This document shows, in pieces, positions 1-10,600 of a DNA stretch of 15,924 nt. The position numbers and the translations under genes are program-made. Under the pieces are notes generated by a model. It saw nothing but the letters and a program-made list of their open reading frames with translations. It searched no databases and was not told the origin of the DNA. This stretch comes from Isohypsibius dastychi. Lineage: Eukaryota; Tardigrada; Eutardigrada; Parachela; Isohypsibiidae. The DNA lies in contig JAQIWT010000712.1 of assembly GCA_034696485.1 (NCBI GenBank), forward strand, positions 1 through 15,924, in the 5' to 3' direction. Each line of letters opens with the position of its first letter. Position 1 is the stretch's first letter.

Positions 1-74
1 CGGCATTCTTGGATTGTTTCACCGGAAGTCAGGATATTCATCCCCTGAAGTCCCCATAAATCCAAAGTCTGTCA
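1..74 (+). repeat. possible 3' end of a 5' LTR (partial)
   Basis: This stretch is called as LTR only because of its position: it ends in CA at 73-74 and a PBS-like sequence starts two bases later, as expected at an LTR/internal boundary. No second copy of these bases is visible elsewhere in the window, so the LTR identity cannot be proved here. It also contains two CCNGAAGTC-type words (22-31 and 44-54), which loosely resemble the hairpin box found near 12174 and 12322. No open frame of interest lies here. Confidence 0.35.
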
Positions 75-76
75 AA

Positions 77-94
77 TGGCGCCCTCTGGTACTG
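77..94 (+). promoter_or_regulatory. candidate primer-binding site (tRNA-Lys-like)
   Basis: The sequence TGGCGCCC at 77-84 is the complement of the 3' end (GGGCGCCA) of metazoan lysine tRNAs and is the usual start of Lys-primed binding sites. It follows a terminal CA by two bases. The match visible to me covers only about 8 bases; from 85 onward I cannot match the T arm of a lysine tRNA, so another tRNA or chance is possible. If real, minus-strand DNA synthesis starts here. Confidence 0.4.
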
Positions 95-203
95 TCAACG
101 ACCAGGGAACCATTCCTCATCATTAAGGAGCACGGAAATCCGGGGGATCATCAAAATTCCTCAAGATTTGTTTGCTTCACGTTAATTCATCTCATCGTTC
201 GTT

Positions 204-3200
204 ATGGAAGACATCACGGAAAAGAAAAGGAGAAGGGTGGTAAAGAAGCGTCTTCCACCGGAACATGTTCCTCCAGAAGGACAGAAAATCGGAGGCTACA
301 ATCTGAGAAAACGTGCCATCGTGACGCCTGAGCAGAAAGCCAAGCGGAAGGCGAATCTGAACCATCTTATGAAGCGAGTTATGGAAATTCAGGAGAGGAT
401 TGGAGGAAAAGCGTCTGATGCGATACGTAATCTCAGAGTGGAATCGGAATCCGAAACGGATGCAGACGAAAACGGAGAAGTTAACGATCAGAAATATGTT
501 TTCAATGATGATTCGGATTTTGAGAATAGAGTTGCAAGATTAAAGTTTGGAACCGATTCTGATGGTTTTGTTTTGGAGAAGTTGGCGAATTTAAGTTTCG
601 CCGTAATGAGTGATGAAGAAGAAGAGAGTGAGAGTGAAGAAGAAAGGAAGAAGATTGAAGAAGAAAGGAAGAAGAGTGAAGAAGAAAAGAAGAAGAGTGA
701 AGAAGAAGAAAAGAAAAAGGAAACCGAGCGGAACTCGCAAATCCCTGTATGCCGGGAAAATGTTGAGGTTCGCAGCAACGTGGCAACAACCAGTACGAAA
801 CAGATACCCGGGGTGATAAATCCCGTGAAAAATACAAATCTCGCAAATACTAGCGAGATTGCGCAGCAAGTGGTAGCTGAAAACATTAGCGAGTTTGCGT
901 ACTCGCCAGAGAAGGAAATGAGTGGTGCGTTTGCCGAATTCGAAAAAACAATGTTGCAAGCAAGGCAGCAAGCAGACAAACGAAAAGAGCGAAAATCGAC
1001 AACATTGTCACCACACGAAAGTGATGAAGAGTTTCAGGATGCGAACGATTCTCTGAAAATTAATAATACTCTAAACCGATCTAGCACGGAAAAATCGGAA
1101 ACTAATAATCACGATGAAGCATTCGTGATTACACCGACAAAAAGTGAAAAATCGGAAGAGAGTATCGAAGTGGTAAATAAATCAACAAGCAACTCGGAGG
1201 AAGATGCAAAGTATGTGGACGATAATAACACATTTGCGTTTCTTAATCTTCAGAAATCGGCAGATAAAACGCAGGAAAGAATTGACATACTACAGAAATC
1301 TTGCGAAAACTGTGAACGTGCAACGCAAAAAATTCAGACGTTTATCGATATGGCAGAAAGAGCTGAGAAAAGAGCGGAGGAATTTTTAGCAGAAGCCTAT
1401 CATCACAAGAGGATAATTCTGGACCTCAAATTGGCTTTGAAAGAAGGAGAAGTCAAATTAGAGGAAAGGGATAAAGAAATCAACTCTTTTGCCGACTACG
1501 TGAGTAAATTGGAAAATGAAAAGCAAGCAGCAACCAACCATTTAAATTATCTCAAGAAGGAGAATGCAAAGATGAAAGATCTGGCCGCCATAACGGTCCA
1601 AGATCTTAATGAGGAGAATGAGAAACTGGAGCAGCAAAAAGCCGAATTGACAAGAGAGAAGGAAAATATGCAATTGAAGTATAGAAATATGAACAGGGAA
1701 CATAATAAGGTTTTAAGAAGTAATGAAGAATTAACAAGAGAATTGGAACTATGGAGGTTGCAAGATCCGGAAGCAAAGAAAACTCACGAAGAGAACAAAA
1801 CCAGAATTAGAGAGGTGGAAAAAGCTTTAGAAAACAGGTTGGCGTTAACACAGCAAGATGTTATAAACCGCGAAACAACTATTCAAAAACTATTCGAACA
1901 AGAAAAGGAGGTTCGTGGGTTATTGGAAATGACTCAGCTAGAACTGTCCGCAGAAAAGGCCGAACTGGAGGAGTTTAGAGCAACCAACGGAAGAAGAGTA
2001 TTTCTAGCAGATGAAGAGATAAAGCAGGTGCTAAGAAAACAAAAGGAGGAGACAGTCCTTTCGGCCAAAGAAAAAATGGACAAGCTCTTAGCAGAGCAGG
2101 AAGAAATGATAAGAAAAAACGACAGAGAATTAGAATTACAAGCACAAACGAGCGAACTCTACTATAAAGAACAGAGAGTGCTGGACTGGGCAAATGAAGA
2201 GCCATACCGTGAAACAGCCCCGGTAAAAGAACAACGAGGCTTAACAACAAGACTATCGATAACACCGTCAATGAGTGCCTCAAATTATCAAGGGACGTCT
2301 GAGCTAAATGCTCCTGCAACTTTTGAGTACGTGGAAAGTGAATCACAAGCCACAAGACCGGAAGTAGACATTGAATACAACTACCTTTCGGACGATAATG
2401 AGCTCACTCCAAGCGATTTGGAACGTATGATAACGGGTAAGGAGCTAACTCAAGGTGAGAAGCTCAGAAGGAAGCTGGCTAAGCGGGCAAACCAAATGGT
2501 GTACACGGTTAGGATGTTCCACGGAGATAATAATATCCCGAACAACGCCGCACCGACACAGAATGCGACCTCAGGGGTTGTAGCAACGAATAACCCGACC
2601 GCAGCGACCAATAATAACTTGGTACCTGGCCCGCAACCAGTGATCACAGCAGTGGAGCGTGAGAGAAGAGAAGAGGAGGAAATTGAAGCCAGACGGATTC
2701 AGATCGAAAGAAATAACGAGAGGTTGAGGCAACAGGAGATGGAGAGAGCGCGAAGAGCTGCAACAATTGAAAGGCAAATCGATGAAAGTACACGAAGGAG
2801 AAGTTTAGCCCAGGAAGGAAACTTGAGGGGTGACAAAGTACCTTTCGACGAAGCAATGAGAGCGCTGGGAGTAAAAGGTACGTCAAGAGTGGGCGAACGA
2901 GTAACAGTAAAACCACCAGAGGAATCTATGATCTCTGAACTACGAAGGGTGAATCAGCGTAAAATGCAGAAAATGGAAGCTACGGAGAGCGAACTAAGGC
3001 GAAACACTCGGAATGTGGAGGAGGAGAGACTAAACGAAAGAACTACTCGTGAGCGCTCATACCAAGAGAATAGAACAAATGACCAAGCGAATCAAAGAGC
3101 TAATGAAGGTCAAACAAGAACCAGAACACGACAGGAAGTTCGGCTACCGCAGATGCCAAATCTTAACAATTACGATAACGAGACACAGTACGTAAGTTAC

Positions 3201-4631
3201 AACGAACCGGATCCAAGGGACGATATGCGGTATGACCCACCGCGAACCCAAAACAGAGGAAATGGTCAGTGGGACGACATACCGAAGAATCGAAGGTTGG
3301 ATCCATATACGTTTCACGGAACAGGTAGTCAGAACGCAAGGGATTGGTTAGCGCATTGTTTGAAAACAGCAAGGGTGCAGCACCTAGGCCCATCGGCAGT
3401 TTTAATAATGATGCAACAAAATTTGAAGTCTGTAGCGCAAGAATGGTACGCGGGAGTACAACTCAACTGGCCAGACGATTATGACGTTAACTTCTTCATG
3501 AAGCAACTATTGGAGAGATTTCCCACCGCTAAGAAGGCGGAAATGTGGGCGCAAGATCTGGATAGATACCAGTTCGACCCAGATCACGAATCATCGCAGG
3601 ACTATTGCGAAACAATGCTGCGATTAATAGCAAAATCAGGGTTAAATCTGAACCAATATGCCCAGGTTGGCAAGCTCACACAAGGAATCTTTAAACGGAT
3701 ACCAACGGAGTATGAAATGATTATGAAATTCAGACCTGCAACGGTAAATGAATTCAGGGATCGTCTCAATAGATGGTGGGAGATACACCAAAGCGCAAAT
3801 TATACAGACGAGGATAGGGAGAAAAGAATGCAGCCACTTCCAAAAGGCTACAAGAAATTTTTGCCGCTTGAAATCTACCACGAGGAGGGACAAAAGAAAT
3901 CAGCACAAAAAGAGACAGACAATAAGCTGCAAGAAGCGCTGCTAACAATGGCTAACACAATGACGAGCAAGTTCTCGGAAATGTTGGTCGTAACCAACCA
4001 GAGTGCGGAGACCAGGGAGAAGGATCTCCAAGAAGTTGTTTCGAACATAAAGAATGTAATTCAACCGCTCATAAAAACGCAAACAGATACAGAGAAGAGA
4101 GCGGCAAACGTCACAGGAAAGATTGTACAGAGGGATACGAGCTATATAGATTGTCATAATTGTGGCGAACATCATTATGTGAGAGACTGTCCGCATCCAA
4201 GGAAGGAGGCCAAGAACCCGACAAGTGGAACAGCAAACGGGAGGCAGAGTCGACCTTTCGAGCGCAAGGACTCTAACAGGCCTCGAGTATGGAGTGGAAA
4301 TAGAGATGCAACTCCAGGAGGCACTAACAGACCACCGGGTTGGGTGGAACCTGGAACAGAAGAGTACACAGCTAAGGCGAAAGAGAATTTCAAATTCTGC
4401 GGAGTGCAATTCTGCTCACACTGCCATAAGGCTGAACACTCGTTCAAGGAATGCCCCGATGCTAAAGATGTGATAAGAGAACGATTCAGACCAATAGCAT
4501 TCGAGTTGGAGGATCTATTCGAGGCGCATTGGGCAAAACTAAACGGTAAAACAGCCCCGGTGCGAACGAGATCGCAATCACGAACAAGGGCAAACGATAG
4601 GTCAAGTTCGAAAAACCGGAAGGCGCAGTGA
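204..4631 (+). CDS. gag: giant Gag polyprotein (coiled coil + capsid + zinc knuckles)
   Basis: Structural polyprotein of a Ty3/gypsy-type element, 1475 aa, several times the usual 300-500 aa. The ATG at 204 is the first of a frame open to 4631. Visible order: basic N-terminus (KKRRRVVKKR, residues 7-16, NLS-like or membrane/RNA binding); Glu/Lys repeat region 135-175; long heptad-rich coiled coil about 346-660; Asn/Thr/Pro-rich linker about 777-811; second charged helix about 813-870; retrotransposon-gag (capsid) domain about 1030-1200, starting near RLDPYTFHG with the typical WLAHCLKTA helix and ending near WWEIH; zinc knuckle 1 at 1317-1329 (C-X2-C-X3-H-X4-C, one residue shorter than canonical); zinc knuckle 2 at 1404-1417 (canonical C-X2-C-X4-H-X4-C); a basic Arg/Ser C-tail. 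The stop overlaps pol and lies within the frameshift stem. Capsid and nucleocapsid functions are known for the family; the role of the coiled coil is unknown. Confidence 0.93.
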   Translation: MEDITEKKRRRVVKKRLPPEHVPPEGQKIGGYNLRKRAIVTPEQKAKRKANLNHLMKRVMEIQERIGGKASDAIRNLRVESESETDADENGEVNDQKYVFNDDSDFENRVARLKFGTDSDGFVLEKLANLSFAVMSDEEEESESEEERKKIEEERKKSEEEKKKSEEEEKKKETERNSQIPVCRENVEVRSNVATTSTKQIPGVINPVKNTNLANTSEIAQQVVAENISEFAYSPEKEMSGAFAEFEKTMLQARQQADKRKERKSTTLSPHESDEEFQDANDSLKINNTLNRSSTEKSETNNHDEAFVITPTKSEKSEESIEVVNKSTSNSEEDAKYVDDNNTFAFLNLQKSADKTQERIDILQKSCENCERATQKIQTFIDMAERAEKRAEEFLAEAYHHKRIILDLKLALKEGEVKLEERDKEINSFADYVSKLENEKQAATNHLNYLKKENAKMKDLAAITVQDLNEENEKLEQQKAELTREKENMQLKYRNMNREHNKVLRSNEELTRELELWRLQDPEAKKTHEENKTRIREVEKALENRLALTQQDVINRETTIQKLFEQEKEVRGLLEMTQLELSAEKAELEEFRATNGRRVFLADEEIKQVLRKQKEETVLSAKEKMDKLLAEQEEMIRKNDRELELQAQTSELYYKEQRVLDWANEEPYRETAPVKEQRGLTTRLSITPSMSASNYQGTSELNAPATFEYVESESQATRPEVDIEYNYLSDDNELTPSDLERMITGKELTQGEKLRRKLAKRANQMVYTVRMFHGDNNIPNNAAPTQNATSGVVATNNPTAATNNNLVPGPQPVITAVERERREEEEIEARRIQIERNNERLRQQEMERARRAATIERQIDESTRRRSLAQEGNLRGDKVPFDEAMRALGVKGTSRVGERVTVKPPEESMISELRRVNQRKMQKMEATESELRRNTRNVEEERLNERTTRERSYQENRTNDQANQRANEGQTRTRTRQEVRLPQMPNLNNYDNETQYVSYNEPDPRDDMRYDPPRTQNRGNGQWDDIPKNRRLDPYTFHGTGSQNARDWLAHCLKTARVQHLGPSAVLIMMQQNLKSVAQEWYAGVQLNWPDDYDVNFFMKQLLERFPTAKKAEMWAQDLDRYQFDPDHESSQDYCETMLRLIAKSGLNLNQYAQVGKLTQGIFKRIPTEYEMIMKFRPATVNEFRDRLNRWWEIHQSANYTDEDREKRMQPLPKGYKKFLPLEIYHEEGQKKSAQKETDNKLQEALLTMANTMTSKFSEMLVVTNQSAETREKDLQEVVSNIKNVIQPLIKTQTDTEKRAANVTGKIVQRDTSYIDCHNCGEHHYVRDCPHPRKEAKNPTSGTANGRQSRPFERKDSNRPRVWSGNRDATPGGTNRPPGWVEPGTEEYTAKAKENFKFCGVQFCSHCHKAEHSFKECPDAKDVIRERFRPIAFELEDLFEAHWAKLNGKTAPVRTRSQSRTRANDRSSSKNRKAQ
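631..720 (+). repeat. tandem 21-nt repeat coding EERKKSE-type heptads
   Basis: About four imperfect 21-nt units built from GAAGAA, AGGAAG and AAGAGT encode seven-residue repeats of the form EERKK(I/S)E within Gag (residues about 143-172). The unit keeps the reading frame and the heptad phase. It is a likely site of length change by slippage. The same DNA is open in several frames only because of its simple composition. Confidence 0.8.
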
Positions 4632-7600
4632 AACAGGGTGACACTGTGCCAACCGACCGAATCCCTGCAAAACCTCCGGATAATGAAGAAGATAGTCAAG
4701 AAGATAACAAGTCGGAGATAATGAAACATTTTAAGAAGAAATTCGCGAAGGAGGATGACGACACTATGAGTATGATAGGTGATCGGCTGGATAAAACGAC
4801 CGTAAGAACACACAGACGTAGGAAAGAAACAATGAAAGATGAGACTACGGTCAGGAAACGAAAAGACAATACGATCGAGCCAATTCCGAGTTCGCAGAAT
4901 AAGAAAGTAGACAAGTTAGAACAGGAAGGTAAGACAGAAATCAAGCGAAAGAAGATTGGTTTCAAAACAGATGAAAAAGCGAAGATGGAACGACATCCGA
5001 CGGAAATCGAAACGGCTACTTATGTGAGACCCAACCAGGCGATGACCCGTTGGGAGAAAGGTAAAAGGGAGGAGATAAAACGCAGAGCGGATAAATTAAG
5101 AAGGGAACAAAATATTCCGGTGAAAGAAACGAAGGTGAAGGTGAAATGCGAACAGTGTGAGATAGAACGACGGGAGAAAATCGCAGAGCTAGGAGAAAAA
5201 ATCATGTCAAAAATTGGAAGAAGACAAATGAAGGAAAGCGTAGGTGAAATTATTCAGTCAAAAAGCATGGGAGAAGTATTGGTGAAGAACTGGGGTACAG
5301 AAGGACAGTATTACATGGATATGATAAACAAGGAGACAGATTTGGTCATCTCAAAGTTGATGGCAGAACTAGCACAGTTGGCTGACCCAGAAGGAGAAGT
5401 AGAAATGGAAGAAATGGAAGTACTCTGTAAAGAGAGCGAGCTCGAATGGGAATCGCAAAGCATCGCAAACGGAGATCCATCAGTCAATGCAGCCTATAAG
5501 GATTTGGACGAAATGCAGCACAAAGAAGGAATAGTAAACGAGGAACTAAAGAATCCAGTGCAGATGCGCTATGTGAAAAAGTATTGTACATGGAAAGTAA
5601 AAGTAAACGGTAGGGAGTGTGAAGCCAGGCTAGTGACTTCGTCTAGAATATCGATTATCCCTAGAAAAATGCTGGAAAGTCTTGGATTGGAGATACCGAA
5701 AGAAAAACGTATAGTAACGATTTTAGATTACATGGGTAACCCAAGAATAACAGAACTGGCAACGATAGAAGTGGATCTGGAGATACCGGTAGGAAAAGAT
5801 AAGGTAACACCAACGAGGAAGTTCAAATTTTACGTAATGGAATCTGTAATTCCTCAGGTGATTTTCGGAGCGAACTGTTTGGAAGAATTCGGATTAGGAT
5901 TTAATTTCTTGACAGAAACGTTTGAGTATGAGAACCCAACAGTTCACGGAATTCCTTTAGACTCAAAACTGCAGGCTGCAGGTCATAAACAAAGCGACGA
6001 TGAAAACATCGAGTTTCGAGGACAAGTAATATCGGAAGAAGAAGAGGTTTTGGCTAGGCAAAGTACTGCGGAAGAAGTACCAACACCAACCGAAACCGAA
6101 CTTCCGGGAGAAACAATGTACGGCGTCCTACCAAAAGGATATCGCGGAGCAATGATATTTGACGTGAAGCTGAATGGCTACGATTTTAAATCAATTTTTG
6201 ATACTGGAGCTACATTATCAACAATAACAAGGGAGGAATGTATCAAACGAGGATTTTTAATAGAACAAATGTCATCTAAATACGGGCGTTGGTTCACGGT
6301 ATCCTGTTTTGGCGAAAGAAAAGCTTTACCAATGCAAAGAACATCGCTAACGGTAGAGATCGGAGGTATGAAATACCAACATAAATTTTGGATAGAAGAC
6401 GGAAAACCAGGAGGAACAATTTATATTGGTTTTGATTTCCTAATGGGAAAGGATATTACATTCAAATTTAATACAAACGAGATGATTCTGAGCCAAGCGG
6501 ATCCAATTACCGGATTGATACGATCATCGAACATAACTATGTTTGGGAATAGGGACGCAGTAGAAAATAAAAAGCCAGATTTTGAAGACCAAATGGCCAA
6601 AATGATCTGGAAAAATGAGGAAATGTTAGATGTCGACGAAGAGGATAACGGTGAATGGATTCGTGACAGACAAGCGAATTACTTAAAAGTGGTGGAGGAT
6701 TTCGAACCATTAGAGGAAGAGGCAAAGGATAACTGGGTAAATTTCCTCACTGGAGATGAGAATGATAAAGATAAATATCGTGAGGATACAATTAAGGAGT
6801 GGATCAGAAGGTGTGATAAGCTCAACCCGCCAGCAGTACCAAGGAGAGTAGTACTAATGAGTAACGGAAAGCGGGATATTTACCCGGAAATAGACAATAA
6901 AAGTTACATGCCAATCTGGGATGTGAACGAGTGGACAAAAGGAAAGCTGGTAACTTCGGTTTGGCAGTACAATGCTAGATCAAATTCGGAAATGACAACG
7001 GATACGGGAGACCCGTTGATAATAGTAGTACCTCACGGAACGGGAGGTAATGCAGGATGGACCAAAGTAATGGGATTCAATCGAATGGGTTGGATACCGT
7101 CAACATACCTAGTGCCAACGCCGGGTATACATCCAATACACCGAGATCTAGCAACGATGTTCTGGGAGAAGATTCTGAAATCTCAAGGATTTAAGATCCC
7201 AGAAGATAAGATTAAGACCGAAAAAGGACCAGAAGTGCAAGAAAAGCAGGTTGAAGTCTCAAAATGCAGAAAAATAGTGACAACCAAGGAAATGGATTTA
7301 ATAGTAGCACATCAGGCAATTATAGACGGTAAAGATGATTCAATTGTAGTAGTCAGAATGGACTGGGAACTTAAGAATTTCACGGGAGACATGGTAGCTA
7401 CAATTTTCCGACCAAGATGGAACGAAGGCTGGTACTTTATGGACGCCATCCTAAAATTCAAAAACGGGCTAGCGCTGTTGAGGGTACAGAATACTCGCCC
7501 ATACCGGAAATCACTCGAGAGAAATACGAAGCTAGGAACTGTGGAAGTAATGGTCGAAATATCCGAAGAAGAGTACATGGCGCGGCAGTTTATCAGAGAA

Positions 7601-10600
7601 CAGGCGAACGGATTTCTATGCAGATGCGAACACTGCACGAGGTGGTTGGAAAATCTGAGCTTAATCTACGGTCTACAAAATAAAATATCCGCAAGCGATA
7701 AACAGAACTTCTATTGGCTGGACGAAGACGAGAAAATTGCTCACCAAAAAGCTATGGAAAGTGCATTAACGGTGGCCACAAGATCGGAAGATTTGGACAC
7801 AGGACCGTTAAAAGCGGAACCCATTGTTCTTGGAGTGTGCAAAGAAACAGGGAGTAGAACGGTCGATGGGATGAATCTAATAGGCACGGAGAAACTAACC
7901 AAAGAAATGGCTGATGCAGTGCAAAATATGTTCGTGAAAGTACCGGAAGTATTACCAACTAAAGCACATCCGGTGGGTGACACGAAATTGATAACACATA
8001 GGATCGAAACAACATGTCACCCGATCACACAGCCCCCAAGACCAATGGCGCACAAAGATAAGCTGGAGCTTGAAAGAATAATCGGGGAATATTTGAAATC
8101 AGGGGTAGTCAAAAAATCAAGATCACCTTGGTCGTCTCCGGTTTCCTTTGTAAAGAAGAAGGGTGGAGAAACAAGAATGGTGTGCGATTATAGAAGGTTA
8201 AACTCTGTGACAAAAGCCGACGTTTATCCGCTGCCAAGAATCGATCAAATATTGGACGCAATAGGAAAAGCAACATGGTTCACGTCTATTGATATGAACC
8301 AAGGGTTTCATCAGATCCCGATCGAGAAAGAAGACCAAGAAAAAACGGCAATCAAGACACCAATAGGATTATACGAGTATACCAGGTTACCGTTCGGACT
8401 TTGTGGAGGTCCAGCTACCTTTCAACGACTTATGAACCAAGTTCTGGGAGACATGCTGTATGTCGAGTGCATGTGTTACATTGACGATATTTTAATTTTT
8501 GCGAACACGTTCGAAGAACTAACACGTAGAACGGAGAAGGTTCTGGAGAGATTACGAGACGCAAGGTTGACAATTAAGCTGAAGAAATGCACGTTCGCAC
8601 AGCGAGAAATATTCTTTCTGGGACACATGGTCGACGAACACGGCATGCGCATGGACCCAGCGAAAATCAAAGCAATGAAGGAGTTTCCAGTACCGAAGAA
8701 ACTGAAGGATGTACAGTCATTCATAGGGGTGTGTACATATTACAGAAAATTCATAGAAAACTTCGCAGCGATGGCAAAACCGTTAACAGACCTGAATCGA
8801 GGTTCTAAGAAATTTCAATGGGGAGAAAAGGAACAGCAAGCTTTCGAGAAGTTGAGAGACGAAATGTGCACGCAAGGCGAAAAACGAGTACTCGCAAGAT
8901 TCGACCCGGAATTAAAAACGGAGGTTCGCTGCGACAGCAGTAGAGAAGGAATAGGTGCAATCTTAGTTCAGTACCACGATGTGGGATGGAGACCAATAGC
9001 CTACATGTCAAGGAAGCTAAACGCATCCCAGGCAGAAAAATGGTCCATTCCAGAATTAGAATTATGGGCGGTAGTATCAGCCTTGCAGACCTTTAGAACG
9101 TATCTGGAATCTATACCTCACCCAAAGAAATTCACGGTAGTGACCGATCAGCAATCTCTAACATCTTTGAAGAATATGAAGAGACCAGGTCAAAGACAGG
9201 CAAGATGGCAGTTATTCCTGGATCAATTCGATTTCATAGTCGTGCACAAACCAGGACATCTGAATCTTGACGCCGACGCGCTGTCAAGAAATCCTGTGGA
9301 CGAGGCGGTACCGGAAGGAGAAGAAGACATTACGGAGTTGAGGTGTTTTGAGAGTAAATTGAAAGAACAGAGAAGGTTAGGACTGAAAATTTTTCTGGAT
9401 GAACCGGAAGACGAAGGAAACTGGGTTGAGTCCGGTTCAGAGGAAGCACTAATGGAAGATAAGGATGTACGAAAGCTAATAAGAGAAAAATATGACAAAT
9501 CGAAGGAACAATGGTTGGATGAGCTCTACGGAGACAACCTTGATGAGGTTATAGAACAAGGTATGATATTGCGACCGAGAGGAATAACAGAAGAGAGAAT
9601 GCTGGAACTACTCTCGGACGAAGTCTTCGAGGCAGTCGGCAAGGAGATCGAACAAGAACAGCACTACTTAGCGCAGTGCGAAAGAAAATTTGTACGGAAT
9701 TTTTGGAAAGCTACAACAGAAGATGAGTACGATCTACCGGAAGAGCTGGAGAAATTAAGCTCACTCCCGGAAATAGAAGATCTGGAAGTATCAGACAGAG
9801 AAACCGAAGAGGAAAATGATGAATCAGAGGATTCGCAGCCCTCAAAGAAGCAAAAGTCACGGCGCGGTAAACCAAAGAACACGGATCCGGATTACGAGGA
9901 GGTCAATCCCAAACTAAAATTAAAACCGAGGGACGTCAAGGTACCGAAACGGAAAACAAAGTGGATGGACTGGGAGAGACCACCGCCGAAACCTGTAGAG
10001 GCACCGCCAGAGCCGCAAATAATGATGAACGAGAAAGGAGAGAAAGAATACATGTATTTATTCTCTGAAGAAAGTCATGGTTACAAAGGATGGCGGGACG
10101 CGCAATTAGATGACGAATTTGGCAAAAGGTTCATTTCTCTTTTCGAGGAATCAATACCGCAACCACCAGCTTCTGAATCCGAAAAGTCAAAGAAATTGAG
10201 CTTTTGTCTAGTAGACGGTATTTTGCATAGAATACGTAGATTGAAGGACAAGGAGAAAAAACTAGTCTATGTACCATCGAAAATGAGGAAAGCCTTATTG
10301 AAAGATATTCATGACTCTGTAGCAGGAGGTCACGGGGGCGTCTGGACCACAGCTTCAATTATAAGGGACCGCGCCTGGTGGCCTACGGCTGTAGCAGATA
10401 TAGTTAAGTATGTACAAACATGCGATGCGTGTCAGAGAAGGAAGAGCCCGAAAGCACTAACGCCAGGTATGCTGCAACACCCGACACCGCCGTATAGAAA
10501 ATTCCAATGGTGGCACATCGACGCTTGTGGTCCGTTTAATGCTTCGGATAGAGGGAAAGTGTATGTGTTAGTTGCAATAGATGCGTTTTCAAAAACAATG

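Noticed and set aside
488-979. Ser/Phe-rich minus-strand frames opposite the Glu/Lys region
   Set aside because: Produced by the GAA/AAG repeat read backwards (TTC/CTT); no independent support.
4628-4630. GTG as the true start codon of pol
   Set aside because: A non-ATG start is unlikely in a eukaryotic element when a -1 frameshift cassette lies exactly in the overlap; GTG is only a numbering point.
4175-4813. 212-codon minus-strand open frame
   Set aside because: Lies across the end of gag and the start of pol, which have clear domains on the + strand; the minus frame shows no recognisable motif and is a shadow.
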